Source: Flavobacteriales bacterium (lineage in GTDB: Bacteria > Bacteroidota > Bacteroidia > Flavobacteriales_D > Parvicellaceae). Taken from it: a stretch of 64,000 bases of DNA. Below, piece by piece: positions 8,191 to 17,959 of the stretch; the stretch's first letter is position 1; every line of letters begins with the position of its first letter. The stretch lies in NCBI GenBank assembly GCA_025210295.1, contig JAOASC010000028.1, positions 186,001-250,000 of the forward strand, read 5' to 3'. The notes under the pieces were generated by a model, which saw nothing but the letters and a program-made list of their open reading frames with translations, made no database searches and was not told the DNA's origin. The position numbers and the translations under genes were made by a program.

Positions 8191-10602
8191 TTATTTTAAC
8201 ATAATAACTTCAACTCTTCTATTCAGTGCTTTATCTATTTCATTTTGATTGCCTGTAACAGGTGCATCTTCTCCTAAATAATACATTTCTATGGCTGAGT
8301 TAGGAATACCTAAATTAATGAGATAACTTTTTACGGCTTCCACTCTCTTTTTAGATAAAATAAGGTTGTAAATATCGTCACCTACATTATCTGTGTGACC
8401 AATTATTCTAACCTTCGAATATTCTTTAACACTAATTCCTAAGTTCCATTTGGTTAATAACTTATCCAGTTCTTTTCGATGTTTATCAGCTATGTAATGA
8501 CTATCATTTCCGAAGTAAACCATAAGACGACTTTTGATTGCTTCGCTGTAAGCAATAGGTCTAACAGAATCATTTTTCGATTGATTAATAGTGTCGAAAT
8601 GGTGATTGTTTAGGTCATAAGGCGATTGAACATGACTAGGAACATTGGATGTGTTTTCTTTAGTTGGAGTATTATTCGCTCTTTCGTTATGTTCTTTTGA
8701 AGGCGTTGTCTTGGTAGAATCAATAGTTGGAGCAGTAGGTTGGGTTACAGGACATCCTTGATTAGTCACTGCCCCTCCTATATTAGGACATTGGTCTACC
8801 TTATCCAAAACTCCATCTCCGTCACTATCCTTACAGCAACCAGTTTCTACAGGAGGGTAAGGGCATCCATTATTTTGATATGGACCTACAGTTTCTGGAC
8901 AGCGATCAACGGCATCCACAATTCCATCCTTATCTGAATCAGGACATCCATTTAAAGCTGGGATTCCCTTTTGGTCAGGGCAATGGTCAAGAAAATCTAA
9001 TACGCCATCTTTATCTGAATCAGGGCAACCATTTGTTGATTGAGGACCGAAGTTATTAGGACAATAATCTTTATGATCAGGTATACCATCTTGATCACTG
9101 TCGGGACATCCAAATTGTCTCCAGTCCCCTTTTTCATAAAAGCATAAATCTTTGTCATCAGAGACTTGATCTTCATCAAAATCGTCTTCTTTTCGGTGTC
9201 TTATGGTTATTTTATAAGCAAAGAAAATATTGGCATCGTAGAGTTTTCTTTTTCCTAAAAGTGGGTTGATGTTGTTAAACCCAATAGCAAATGATGCTAT
9301 TCGTCCAGATAGTCCCAAATTAATTTGTCCGTTTCTTTGGATAGAAATTGGCATAGCTATACCAACGGGTAGCTCTCGTTTAGGAATGTATTGGTAGTAA
9401 GAACTTGGTTTAGGTCTAATATAACCTTCATATCGAGGAATAATAGAGGTGATAAAAATGTTATGTGATTTATGGGCATCACCAGGAAACCAAATAGGAA
9501 TATTACTTGTTAAGGCAACATAAAACTGCTTTTTGATATGGTAGTCCCCTTGAATACTTAATTCACTTGGTAAAGCCACATTAAAAGTTGATGGTGTGTT
9601 GGTATTTTCAGTAACTAAAGGTAAAACACCAGATTGGATAGCGTTACTGACAACATTATTACCAGCCATAGAGGTGAATAAATCATTTGCATTTACTTGT
9701 GCATTATTACCTGTAAAATGATAAGTAGAGGTATCTGTGGCATATTTTATTCGCCCTATATTCAATAGTGAAACACCTAATTTGTATTGGTACTTGTTGA
9801 GGTCATGGCGTACTTTATTTTGATTACCGTTCATTTCATATTTAAAGCTGTTTTTTTCTGGTCGAAACTCATAAACAACACCAATGTCACCTCCGATGCT
9901 TAGTTTTCTATTGGCAAGAGCATTGCTATTCTCAGCTACACCATATTCAAATGCCGATTGATTAAGGTTGACGGTATTATCGGTATTAAAAGTAAGGTCA
10001 GCATTTGAGCTATAAAGGTAGGAAGCATTGATCCCATTGATGATTTTAAAAGTTGCGCCCGCTTTAAAAAATCGTCTTTTTCCATCATGTAAAACTCTAG
10101 CGTAAGAAATAGAGTGATCGGCATAAGTTTGCGTTTGAAGACTTAAATTTTTAATACTGGAGTTGGTCGTTGCTTCAGGCGAGTAATTATCAAAAATTAG
10201 CTTTGAAAAATTGTCAGAATTACCATGAGCATTAGAAAAAGATCTGACTCTCCATGAGTAACTAAAAGCATTTTTGTTATCAAGGTTAACTAATAAACCT
10301 AAAATATTAATGTCGTTGTTATAGTAACGGTACCATCTTTTTGCTGGGTTATGAAAATTAATTTGCGAATTTCCATAAAAAATATTGGTGTTTAACGCAT
10401 TAAAGTTGTTAGAAATAGAGAGGTTACTACTTCCGCCAATTTCAAGTTTTACCCTAGAATCGGCAATTAAAGCTGGATTGATAAACGCAGCATGATAACC
10501 CGAAAAATTATCAATACTATATCCTGTGAATTGCTGTTGGGCCTGGCTATTAAAAAAGAGTAAGAACGTAGCGATTAAAATTAAACCAAAAGAATTTTTC
10601 AT
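8191..10602 (-). CDS. Outer-membrane OmpA-family protein with DUF5723 and TSP3 repeats
   Basis: 803 aa. Signal peptide to about residue 21 (FNSQAQQ). Residues 25-470 are a beta-rich DUF5723-like barrel region typical of Bacteroidota (GYHAAFINPALIADSR near the start). About 480-620 holds five to six thrombospondin type-3 calcium-binding repeats of the DSDKDGVLDFLDHCP / NGCP type. A Thr/Ser/Asn-rich linker leads to a C-terminal OmpA domain from about 690 with the peptidoglycan-binding signature IIGHTDNVGDDIYNLILSKKR and NRRVEVIML. It likely bridges outer membrane and cell wall. It lies 57 bases downstream of the other OmpA gene on the same strand and may share a transcript. Confidence 0.9.
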   Translation of the reverse strand: MKNSFGLILIATFLLFFNSQAQQQFTGYSIDNFSGYHAAFINPALIADSRVKLEIGGSSNLSISNNFNALNTNIFYGNSQINFHNPAKRWYRYYNNDINILGLLVNLDNKNAFSYSWRVRSFSNAHGNSDNFSKLIFDNYSPEATTNSSIKNLSLQTQTYADHSISYARVLHDGKRRFFKAGATFKIINGINASYLYSSNADLTFNTDNTVNLNQSAFEYGVAENSNALANRKLSIGGDIGVVYEFRPEKNSFKYEMNGNQNKVRHDLNKYQYKLGVSLLNIGRIKYATDTSTYHFTGNNAQVNANDLFTSMAGNNVVSNAIQSGVLPLVTENTNTPSTFNVALPSELSIQGDYHIKKQFYVALTSNIPIWFPGDAHKSHNIFITSIIPRYEGYIRPKPSSYYQYIPKRELPVGIAMPISIQRNGQINLGLSGRIASFAIGFNNINPLLGKRKLYDANIFFAYKITIRHRKEDDFDEDQVSDDKDLCFYEKGDWRQFGCPDSDQDGIPDHKDYCPNNFGPQSTNGCPDSDKDGVLDFLDHCPDQKGIPALNGCPDSDKDGIVDAVDRCPETVGPYQNNGCPYPPVETGCCKDSDGDGVLDKVDQCPNIGGAVTNQGCPVTQPTAPTIDSTKTTPSKEHNERANNTPTKENTSNVPSHVQSPYDLNNHHFDTINQSKNDSVRPIAYSEAIKSRLMVYFGNDSHYIADKHRKELDKLLTKWNLGISVKEYSKVRIIGHTDNVGDDIYNLILSKKRVEAVKSYLINLGIPNSAIEMYYLGEDAPVTGNQNEIDKALNRRVEVIMLK

Positions 10603-10659
10603 ATACTAATACATCATTTAATACTAAAACTAAATAATAGCAGAAAAGTTGTCTTATAA

Positions 10660-12699
10660 CTATAAAATCTTAAAGTCTGTTCTACGGTTGATAGCTCTAT
10701 TTTTGTCGGAATCATTAGGCACTTTAGGCTGAGTTTCGCCATAACCTTTAAATTTCATTCTACTTAATTTCAAACCACGTTCCGATAAGTATTCCATTAC
10801 TGAGTAAGCTCTATCTTGTGATAAAGCCAAGTTACTAGCGTCGTTACCTAAATCATCTGTATGTCCTTGAATTTCTATTTTTAATTCTTTATTTTCTAAA
10901 AGCCATTCTGCAAATCCATCTAATACTAATTTTGAATCTTCAGAAATCTTTGAAGAGTTGGTAGCATATTGAATGTTGTTTAATGTATAACTCCCCCCTT
11001 TTTTGAGTGCTTTAACTTCTAGTGCCTGACCTTTAACAAAAGTATTGTTTTGTTGAGTGGGTTGGTTTTTAATTAATTTCGATTCAAAGGCTTTCCCTTT
11101 TTGTTTAATTTGCATCAAAACATCTTCTTTCTTTTTTCCCATATTTACGATAGTAACATAATTACCATCTTTATCAGCATTTAATTTGGTTTTCTTTGTT
11201 TTTCCGTCCTTATATCTAAACTCAATTTCTGTGTCCTTTAAGTCTTCTATATTTTCAGTGTCAACTTTTCCTTTAATTAATTTAACTTCATCTGGCCTTG
11301 CTTTTTGAGGCATCGTAAAAGTAAAAATGTCTTTCCCTCCAACACCTTCTCTCGATCGTGTAGAAGAGAAGTAAGCAATTGTTCCATCGGTACTTACTAT
11401 AATTCCATCTTCATCAGCTTCAGTATTGATGGGATAACCAATATTGTTAGGCTTACTCCATTTTTTAGTTGTTTCATTAAACCGTGTAAAAAATAAATCT
11501 AAACCTCCAGCTCCAAGCCTTGTTGGTGAACATTCAGAAACAAAATAAAGTGTCTTACTATCGGTGTGTATAAATGGAACTTTATCTGAGCCTTCAGTAT
11601 TAATAGGTCGCCCAATATTTTGAGCTTGTCCCCAACTACCATCATCTTGTCTTTCAGAATAATAAATGTCTGTTTTTCCAAAGCCTCCTGGTCGAGCAGA
11701 TGCAAAGTAAAGTGTTTGTCCATCAGCGGATAGAGAGGGTTGCGCTTCCCATGTTTGTGCTCCATTAATTTGTGGCCCAAGGTTTTTTAGTTCTGACCAA
11801 ACATATTGCTTTTTGCCTTTAACTTCTACAATGTCATATTCCGTTACATAGAGGTCACAATTAAAATAGTTGGCTTCTTTTTCACAAGAACAGATATATA
11901 ATTCTTTATTGTCTAACGATAAGGTTGCTCCTCCATAACGAGGACCAATGTTAAATGGAGAAGGCATTTTCATTCCTTGATCAAAATCGGAGTATGCATC
12001 ACTTCTTTTACTCTTTGTAAACTCTTGAAGTTTTTGTGTAATAATATCCCCTTTCCCTTTGTATTCGTATTCTCTGGTATAGAACATTAACTCGTTATCA
12101 GGTGATATCATAGGTAGAAACTCATCTTTAGGAGCAGAGGAAACATTTTTAACAACCTTGGGATTAAATTGTACAGGTTTTTTATAGAAATTACAGTAGT
12201 AATCTATTTCTGGTAGAATAGCTTCTACATCTTCAATTTGTTTAGGGTATTTTCTACTTAGTTTGGTATCGTCGTCAGAAGGAAACGCTAAGAATTTTTG
12301 AAAGGTTTCATAAGCTTTACAATCTTCTTTTTGCTGGTAGTAAATTACCCCTAATTGATAATAAACATCTGCGTGATATTCAGGGCAGACCGTTAAGATT
12401 TTTTTATAATATTTTTCAGGAATAGCATAATCACCACTTGCTTTAGCTCTAGGGTAAGTCATTTTAGCAATTTCCCACATTATAGCAGCGTTGTCTTCAT
12501 AATCTTCTAAAAGATCTTTGTAGAAACGCATACGCTCCTTATAATCGTACTTTTTTTTATCATGAGCTTTATCCCAAATTTTTACAGCTGATTTATCTGT
12601 TGGTGGAATACAGTTAGGATCTACTTCTTCTTCGTCGTCTTGACTAAACCCAATAAATGGAGTAATAAATAATAGTAGTAAATATAGGTAAGTTTTCAT
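10660..12699 (-). CDS. PorE-like OmpA protein (TPR, PD40 propeller, CRD, OmpA)
   Basis: 679 aa periplasmic protein. Order of parts: signal peptide to about 19, TPR helices near 95-150 (YYKKILTVCPEYHADVYYQLGVIYYQ shortened here to its idea), a five-blade PD40-type beta-propeller near 185-470 (blades such as PSLSADGQTLYFASARPGG and IVSTDGTIAYFSSTRS), a small CRD-like beta domain near 475-560, and an OmpA domain near 575-679 (IEIQGHTDDLGNDASNLALS, NRRTDFKIL). This order and length match PorE of the type IX secretion system, which ties the machine to peptidoglycan. Other Bacteroidota OmpA proteins share PD40 plus OmpA, so the PorE assignment is probable, not certain. Confidence 0.82.
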   Translation of the reverse strand: MKTYLYLLLLFITPFIGFSQDDEEEVDPNCIPPTDKSAVKIWDKAHDKKKYDYKERMRFYKDLLEDYEDNAAIMWEIAKMTYPRAKASGDYAIPEKYYKKILTVCPEYHADVYYQLGVIYYQQKEDCKAYETFQKFLAFPSDDDTKLSRKYPKQIEDVEAILPEIDYYCNFYKKPVQFNPKVVKNVSSAPKDEFLPMISPDNELMFYTREYEYKGKGDIITQKLQEFTKSKRSDAYSDFDQGMKMPSPFNIGPRYGGATLSLDNKELYICSCEKEANYFNCDLYVTEYDIVEVKGKKQYVWSELKNLGPQINGAQTWEAQPSLSADGQTLYFASARPGGFGKTDIYYSERQDDGSWGQAQNIGRPINTEGSDKVPFIHTDSKTLYFVSECSPTRLGAGGLDLFFTRFNETTKKWSKPNNIGYPINTEADEDGIIVSTDGTIAYFSSTRSREGVGGKDIFTFTMPQKARPDEVKLIKGKVDTENIEDLKDTEIEFRYKDGKTKKTKLNADKDGNYVTIVNMGKKKEDVLMQIKQKGKAFESKLIKNQPTQQNNTFVKGQALEVKALKKGGSYTLNNIQYATNSSKISEDSKLVLDGFAEWLLENKELKIEIQGHTDDLGNDASNLALSQDRAYSVMEYLSERGLKLSRMKFKGYGETQPKVPNDSDKNRAINRRTDFKIL

Positions 12700-12780
12700 T
12701 GTTCTTTTTATTCTAGTGCTTATAGCTCAAACTTTGTTCCATTTCTTATTCAACGAGACTATATACTCATATAAAAGAAA

Positions 12781-12821
12781 AAGGTTTTAAAAAGTTACAT
12801 AATGTTACCTTTTAAAACCTT
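12781..12821 (-). terminator. Rho-independent terminator downstream of lepB
   Basis: Near-perfect 14-base arms (AAGGTTTTAAAAAG at 12781-12794 and CCTTTTAAAACCTT at 12808-12821, one mismatch) around a 13-base loop, placed just after the lepB stop and before the PorE-like gene. On the minus strand the stem is followed by a run of T. It should separate the lepB transcript from the OmpA genes. Confidence 0.7.
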
Positions 12822-12843
12822 AAATTGATTAGTCGCGTGTTAT

Positions 12844-14619
12844 TTATTTTACAAACGAAAAAATTCTGTTCCAACGAATTCCCCCAGCAGAAATTGGTTT
12901 TTCAGGGTGGCGAGACATCCATACAAATGAAGCCGTTCCAACGACATGTGTATCTGGAACTAATCCCCAATAACGAGAATCAACAGACCCGTGTCTATTA
13001 TCTCCCATTAACCAGTAATAGTCACTTTCAAATGTATATGTTGTTGCTTTTTCATCATCAATATAAAAACCATCTTTTCGTTGCTCTATTTTATGATTTT
13101 CATAGGCTTGTATAGCTCTTTTATAAAGGATATAGTTTTTGGCATTTAACTCAATTGTACTTCCTTTCTTAGGGATATAAAGTGGACCAAAATTATCTCT
13201 TGTCCAATCAAACGCAGGGTGGTGTGGGTAGATCGGGAAGTATTCTTTTCTTCCATTGTTATTCGCAAAATCGAATCCTCTTGGATGTATCATTTTAGAA
13301 ACAGTAGCAACATCTGGATAAGATTTAAGTTTTTCAGCAATAGCAGGAGTACAAGTAAACATAGCCACTCCTTTATTGGTCATTCTATCCACTCCCATAT
13401 TATATTGAAAATCTTTACGGTAGATATCGAATTCCTCTACCAAATAATCTGGGTTAAAAGTTGTACTGTTTTTAAAATCAAAACGATAAGAATATTGAGC
13501 GAATTCAGGCCAATCTTGAGGTTTTCCATTGATGTGAATAACTCCATCAATTATCGATAGTGAATCTCCAGCAACCCCTACACATCTTTTGATATAATTT
13601 TCTTTTTTATCATTCGTTAATGTTTGGATACCTTTCGTTTTCATTACTCCCATGTCAGCAACGCCTCCACCTTCAGCCAATCTTTTTCGTTCTTGAGCAA
13701 ATGCTTTTTCTTTTACTTTTTCAAATTGCTCAATGTTTAATCCGCTTCTTTGAAATGCACCATTTCTTACAAAAGCATAATAATCATGAGCAATAACAGT
13801 TTCGTTTAGAAGAACTGTATCTCCAACAGGCCAATTAAAAACCATAATGTCTCCGCGAGTTATTTCTCCATAACCAGGTAAACGGGTATAGTCATTCTTT
13901 AGCCATTCAACATAACTTTTGGTAAAAGTTCCTGGAATTCTGTTATGTACAAATGGCACAGATAATGGCGTTTCAGGAATTCTTGGTCCATATTTTAACT
14001 TGTTAACAAACAAATAGTCGCCAATTAACATCGTTTTTTCCATCGATCCTGTAGGAATCGTAAATGCCTCGAAAGTAAAGGTTCTTATAATCGTTGCAGC
14101 AACTATGGCAAATCCTAAAGCGTTGGTCCATTCAGCTGGCATGGTTGGCTTATTAGGTTTATCTTTTGATCCTAATAATTTAAAGGTAATCAAAATGATA
14201 TGCCCTATAAATGGAGCCATAAAGAACAAGGTGATGTGATCATGTAATGTTCTTCGCTCTACATCTTTTTTCTTACTCCAATCAGTAGGAGCTTCAATCG
14301 TAGCTGTTTTATCATAAGCTAATGCAGGAATATAGTACCATGGTAAAACAATAGCTAAAATAGTATCTTTAGGTTCATATCTTCCAAATAATCGGATAGT
14401 TTCAACATGTAAAGCAACTGTAACGACAATGTTTACAAAAGGAATAATAAAGAAGAAAATCCACCACCATGGTTTATTGACTACTTTTAGCCAGATAATG
14501 TAGTTGTATACAGGAACGAATCCTTCCCACGTTGGTCTTCCTGCTTTTTCAAAGATCTTCCAAAGTGAAGCAAAGTGGAGCACCACCATTAAATAAATTA
14601 AAATTTGAGCTATTTCCAT
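12844..14619 (-). CDS. lepB: Signal peptidase I, long Bacteroidota form
   Basis: Removes Sec signal peptides at the outer face of the inner membrane. 591 aa, much longer than E. coli LepB. The first about 170 residues are a multi-helix membrane region (DUF5684-like, YLMVVLHFASLWKIFEKAGRP). The S26 catalytic part has the serine in PTGSMEKTM near residue 191, the lysine in YIKRCVGVAGDS near 345, and the box GDNRHGSVDSRYWG near 543. An insert of about 100 residues separates serine and lysine motifs, as is usual in this phylum. It is downstream of dapB, a common Bacteroidota arrangement. Confidence 0.95.
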   Translation of the reverse strand: MEIAQILIYLMVVLHFASLWKIFEKAGRPTWEGFVPVYNYIIWLKVVNKPWWWIFFFIIPFVNIVVTVALHVETIRLFGRYEPKDTILAIVLPWYYIPALAYDKTATIEAPTDWSKKKDVERRTLHDHITLFFMAPFIGHIILITFKLLGSKDKPNKPTMPAEWTNALGFAIVAATIIRTFTFEAFTIPTGSMEKTMLIGDYLFVNKLKYGPRIPETPLSVPFVHNRIPGTFTKSYVEWLKNDYTRLPGYGEITRGDIMVFNWPVGDTVLLNETVIAHDYYAFVRNGAFQRSGLNIEQFEKVKEKAFAQERKRLAEGGGVADMGVMKTKGIQTLTNDKKENYIKRCVGVAGDSLSIIDGVIHINGKPQDWPEFAQYSYRFDFKNSTTFNPDYLVEEFDIYRKDFQYNMGVDRMTNKGVAMFTCTPAIAEKLKSYPDVATVSKMIHPRGFDFANNNGRKEYFPIYPHHPAFDWTRDNFGPLYIPKKGSTIELNAKNYILYKRAIQAYENHKIEQRKDGFYIDDEKATTYTFESDYYWLMGDNRHGSVDSRYWGLVPDTHVVGTASFVWMSRHPEKPISAGGIRWNRIFSFVK

Positions 14620-14704
14620 AATATTGAGTAATCTAATGCGCTAATTTGAATAACAAAAGTAGATAAAATAATTGTTTTAGAATTAGGGGATCGAGAAAGG
14701 CTAT

Positions 14705-15421
14705 TTATTCATAACAAAATAAAACATCTTTCATGGTTAATAACCCTTTGCGTTTTAATGTAAATTCAGCAGCTAATACAGCTCCTAAAGCAAAGCCTTC
14801 TCTATTTTTAGCAGTGTGTTTAATTTCTATAGAATCAATTGAAGAGTCGTATTGAACAACATGTGTCCCAGGAACGTTTTCTTCACGCTTTGAAGCGATG
14901 TGAACTTCTGATTCAGATACTGGTGCATCATTTTTCCATCCTTTTTTGAGCTCTAAGTTCTCCACCACTTGTTCGGCAAGCGTAATTGCAGTACCACTGG
15001 GAGCATCTAATTTTTGAGTATGATGAATTTCTTCAATGTCGACATTGTATTGAGGGTAGGGGTTCATTAACTCCGCAAGTCTTTTATTGATTTCAAAAAA
15101 TAAATTAACCCCAACACTAAAGTTAGTCGCATAAAGCATGGTTTGATTTTCTTTCAAACAACGTTCACTAATCATTTTGAAGTCTTTATACCAACCTGTT
15201 GTACCTACTACAACTGGCGTATTTGCTTCAAAACAGGTCATAATGTTATACAAGGCATTCTTTGGAGTCGAAAATTCTATTGCAACGTCAGTATCTTTTA
15301 AGTCATCTGGGCTAAATAAAGTCGTGCTGTTTGTCTTTAAAACAATTTGATGTCCACGTTCTAAAGCAATTTTTTCGATTGCTTTTCCCATTTTTCCATA
15401 TCCTAATAATGCGATTTTCAT
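14705..15421 (-). CDS. dapB: 4-hydroxy-tetrahydrodipicolinate reductase
   Basis: NAD(P)H-dependent step of the lysine/diaminopimelate pathway. 238 aa. The Rossmann start is LLGYGKMGKAIEK (residues 4-16), VVGTTGWY lies near 88, and the substrate/catalytic segment EEIHHTQKLDAPSGTAI near 130 has the paired histidines and the lysine. The nucleotide loop GYGKMG differs from the E. coli GxxGRMG in the usual Bacteroidota way. It lies between the HMG-CoA reductase gene (20 bases upstream) and lepB. Confidence 0.96.
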   Translation of the reverse strand: MKIALLGYGKMGKAIEKIALERGHQIVLKTNSTTLFSPDDLKDTDVAIEFSTPKNALYNIMTCFEANTPVVVGTTGWYKDFKMISERCLKENQTMLYATNFSVGVNLFFEINKRLAELMNPYPQYNVDIEEIHHTQKLDAPSGTAITLAEQVVENLELKKGWKNDAPVSESEVHIASKREENVPGTHVVQYDSSIDSIEIKHTAKNREGFALGAVLAAEFTLKRKGLLTMKDVLFCYE

Positions 15422-15440
15422 AATGAATCAATCTAAGGAG

Positions 15441-16772
15441 TTAAACAGTTTTTTCTGCTCTAATTTTTTCGAATAATTCTACTACTGCTTGATGACTTAC
15501 TGTTTTGGTTTTAAACGCTTCAACAATAAACTTCTTCTCTTCATTGGTCGCTCCTAATTGGTTTAAGATATTTAAAAGGTGCATTTTCATGTGTCCTTTT
15601 TGAATTCCAGTGGTAACCAAAGATCGTAATGCTCCAAAATTTTGAGCAAGCCCCACAGTCGCAGTTATTTGCATTAATTCTGTTGCATTAGGATTTCCTA
15701 ATAACTGGTAGGCAAATTTAACCATTGGATGTAATTTTGTTAATCCACCAACAGTACCCAATGCCATAGGAACTTCTATCCAAAATTTGAATATTCCATC
15801 TTTGACTTCTACATTTGTTAAACTACGATACTGTCCATCCCTAGCAGCATAAGTATGTCCAGAGGCTTCTACTGCTCTAAAATCATTTCCTGTAGCAATA
15901 ACAACGGCGTCTATACCATTGTAAATACCTTTGTTGTGAGTGGTAGCTCGATAAGGCTCTATTTGTGCAATATGAACTGCTTGCTGAAACTTTTCTACAA
16001 ATAATTCAGCAGACATATCAGTGCCTTGAGTAAGTTCTTCTATTTTACAACTTACTTCAGATCTTACAATGCATTCAGGTGTATAATTGGATAAAATGCA
16101 CATAATGATCTGAACCTTTTGTTCTGTTTCAGACAACGTAGTATCGTTAGCTAGTTCTCTTTTTAATGTTTGAGCAAATTGTTCTAAAACGCTGTTAATA
16201 AAATTAGCTCCCATCGAATCACAGGTGTCAAACTTAGCCATTAATTGATAGTAATTGGGTTCAAGGTCAGACTTATTGATTAAGTCAAGGCTTAAAACTC
16301 CTCCACCTCTTTTACGCATGTTAGCAGTTAAGTTTTCAGTATCTTGGAAAAAGCGTTCTTTTGTTCTTTCAAAAAACTTCACCAATTTTGAATAGTCTCC
16401 ATGCCAAGCAAAGTGAACATGGCCTATTTTAATCATAGAAACAACATCAGCTTTGAAGCCTCCTTTGTTTAACCAAAAAGAAGCAGATTTTGCAGATGCA
16501 GCAACTACAGAGCTTTCTTCAATGGCCATCGGGACACAATAAACCTTGTCATTGATTTTAAAGTTTGGAGCAACTCCAAGTGGAATATAGAAGTTTGAAA
16601 TAGTATTTTCAATAAACTCATCATGTAATTGTTGAGTTTTAGGGTTTTGGTGCCAATATGACTGAAGGAAATTTTTTTGGGATTCATCATTATCTAAATA
16701 GTTTTCAATAATCCAATCTATCTTTTCCTCTTTATTTAGCTTACTAAATCCTTTTATTATTTTGTTTTCCAT
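15441..16772 (-). CDS. mvaA: Hydroxymethylglutaryl-CoA reductase, class II (degradative type)
   Basis: 443 aa. Interconverts HMG-CoA and mevalonate. Class II features: the catalytic Glu in VPMAIEESSVVAAS near residue 82, DSMGANFINSVLEQF near 185, the catalytic Lys in ATTHNKGIYNGID near 280, the Asp-containing ATGNDFRAVEASGH, GTVGGLTKLHP near 345 and the C-terminal His in GHMKMHL near 395. In Bacteroidota this class usually serves isoprenoid synthesis through mevalonate rather than mevalonate breakdown; that direction is inference. It is followed closely by dapB on the same strand. Confidence 0.94.
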   Translation of the reverse strand: MENKIIKGFSKLNKEEKIDWIIENYLDNDESQKNFLQSYWHQNPKTQQLHDEFIENTISNFYIPLGVAPNFKINDKVYCVPMAIEESSVVAASAKSASFWLNKGGFKADVVSMIKIGHVHFAWHGDYSKLVKFFERTKERFFQDTENLTANMRKRGGGVLSLDLINKSDLEPNYYQLMAKFDTCDSMGANFINSVLEQFAQTLKRELANDTTLSETEQKVQIIMCILSNYTPECIVRSEVSCKIEELTQGTDMSAELFVEKFQQAVHIAQIEPYRATTHNKGIYNGIDAVVIATGNDFRAVEASGHTYAARDGQYRSLTNVEVKDGIFKFWIEVPMALGTVGGLTKLHPMVKFAYQLLGNPNATELMQITATVGLAQNFGALRSLVTTGIQKGHMKMHLLNILNQLGATNEEKKFIVEAFKTKTVSHQAVVELFEKIRAEKTV

Positions 16773-16915
16773 CTTATATGCTTATAATTGTTTACAAATA
16801 TACTCATTGGGCGTTTTACTTTATGATGTTACTGAGTAAGATATTAACAACGTATAAATTTTGGTGTTGTTTTTGTTGAAACATTAATTTTTGTTAAACA
16901 CTATAAACTAAAGAA

Positions 16916-17953
16916 ATGAAACTTTTGATGATGTCCCTGATAGCTGTTGTTTTAACGGTCACTGTTCATGCTCAATTTGGAGTTAAGGCCAAAAAAGTAG
17001 ATGAAATATTTCTTAAATTGAATAAAAAGCAAAACTTTAACAAAGGGAGTAAGTTTAAATATACTATTTGTGCTAGAATGAAAAATGGAAAAGTGAAAGA
17101 GTTGTCCAATAATTCTGGTGTGGAAATTTATGGTGAGGGCATAGAAAAACGAGGGAGAAATGAATTATTAATTTTAAAATCCAATGATTGCGAAAAAGAA
17201 ACTTACGTCCTCAACTATAGTTTTACAAAGGGAGATTATTTCTTTAAAGGAAAAGATAGCGTTCAACTCAATTATCGAGGCCGTGTTTTATGTAATTTTT
17301 CTGGTGCTGATGGGAAAGATGGGGTTGATGGAAAGAAAGAAAACCTAATTGAACGTTCAATTAGAGGCCGTGACGGCGATGATGGTTATCAAGGGGGGAA
17401 TGGAGAAGATGGTAATAGTGGTCCCTATCTTAAAGCTTTTGTTCGTAAAGATTCGTTGTCAGACTTCATACTTATAGATGTGTTTAATTTAGATAATAAT
17501 CAGTTGTATTGTTATAAGACTACAAGTCTTAGTAATGGAATCACCTTTTTTGCAAAAGGCGGGAAAGGTGGAAATGGAGGAGATGGAAGCGCTGGTCAGG
17601 ATGGTAGAAATGAAGTTGAGAAGAATAATGGAAAAATTAAGCGTTCAGGAGACGGAGGAGATGGTGGTAACGGCGGAAGTGGTGGAAATGGAGGAATAGG
17701 AGGTGTTGTTGAGGTATATGTTCATCGGGGGGTAGCAAACGATGCCAAAAAAATTATTGTTCAAAACCAAGGTGGAGAAGGAGGGAAACCAGGTAAAGGT
17801 GGAGCAGCAGGAGAAGCTGGTAAAAACATAGACGGATCTGTTTCTCAACAAAATGGATTGGTTGGTGTAACTGGAGTAACAGGTGTTGTTGGAATGGTAG
17901 GCGAACAGAAAATATTACGAGTTGTAGATGATCTTAATTTTAAGTTGTTTTAA
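16916..17953 (+). CDS. Secreted glycine-rich, collagen-like protein
   Basis: 345 aa with a signal peptide (MKLLMMSLIAVVLTVTVHAQ). An N-terminal globular part of about 110 residues with two cysteines is followed by three Gly-rich blocks: GADGKDGVDGK with GRDGDDGYQGGNGEDGNSG near 135-175, GGKGGNGGDGSAGQDG and GDGGDGGNGGSGGNGG near 212-265, and GGEGGKPGKGGAAGEAG near 285-300, separated by beta-like segments. The repeats only partly follow Gly-X-Y, so this may be a beta-solenoid or flexible stalk rather than true collagen. No T9SS tail seen. It converges with a tetR gene 6 bases away. Function unknown. Confidence 0.75.
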   Translation: MKLLMMSLIAVVLTVTVHAQFGVKAKKVDEIFLKLNKKQNFNKGSKFKYTICARMKNGKVKELSNNSGVEIYGEGIEKRGRNELLILKSNDCEKETYVLNYSFTKGDYFFKGKDSVQLNYRGRVLCNFSGADGKDGVDGKKENLIERSIRGRDGDDGYQGGNGEDGNSGPYLKAFVRKDSLSDFILIDVFNLDNNQLYCYKTTSLSNGITFFAKGGKGGNGGDGSAGQDGRNEVEKNNGKIKRSGDGGDGGNGGSGGNGGIGGVVEVYVHRGVANDAKKIIVQNQGGEGGKPGKGGAAGEAGKNIDGSVSQQNGLVGVTGVTGVVGMVGEQKILRVVDDLNFKLF

Positions 17954-17959
17954 ATGGTT

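Noticed and set aside
8745-9160. Regularly spaced repeat-like DNA that could suggest a CRISPR or satellite array
   Set aside because: The period comes from thrombospondin type-3 protein repeats inside a continuous coding frame; the DNA copies are too diverged for a CRISPR array.
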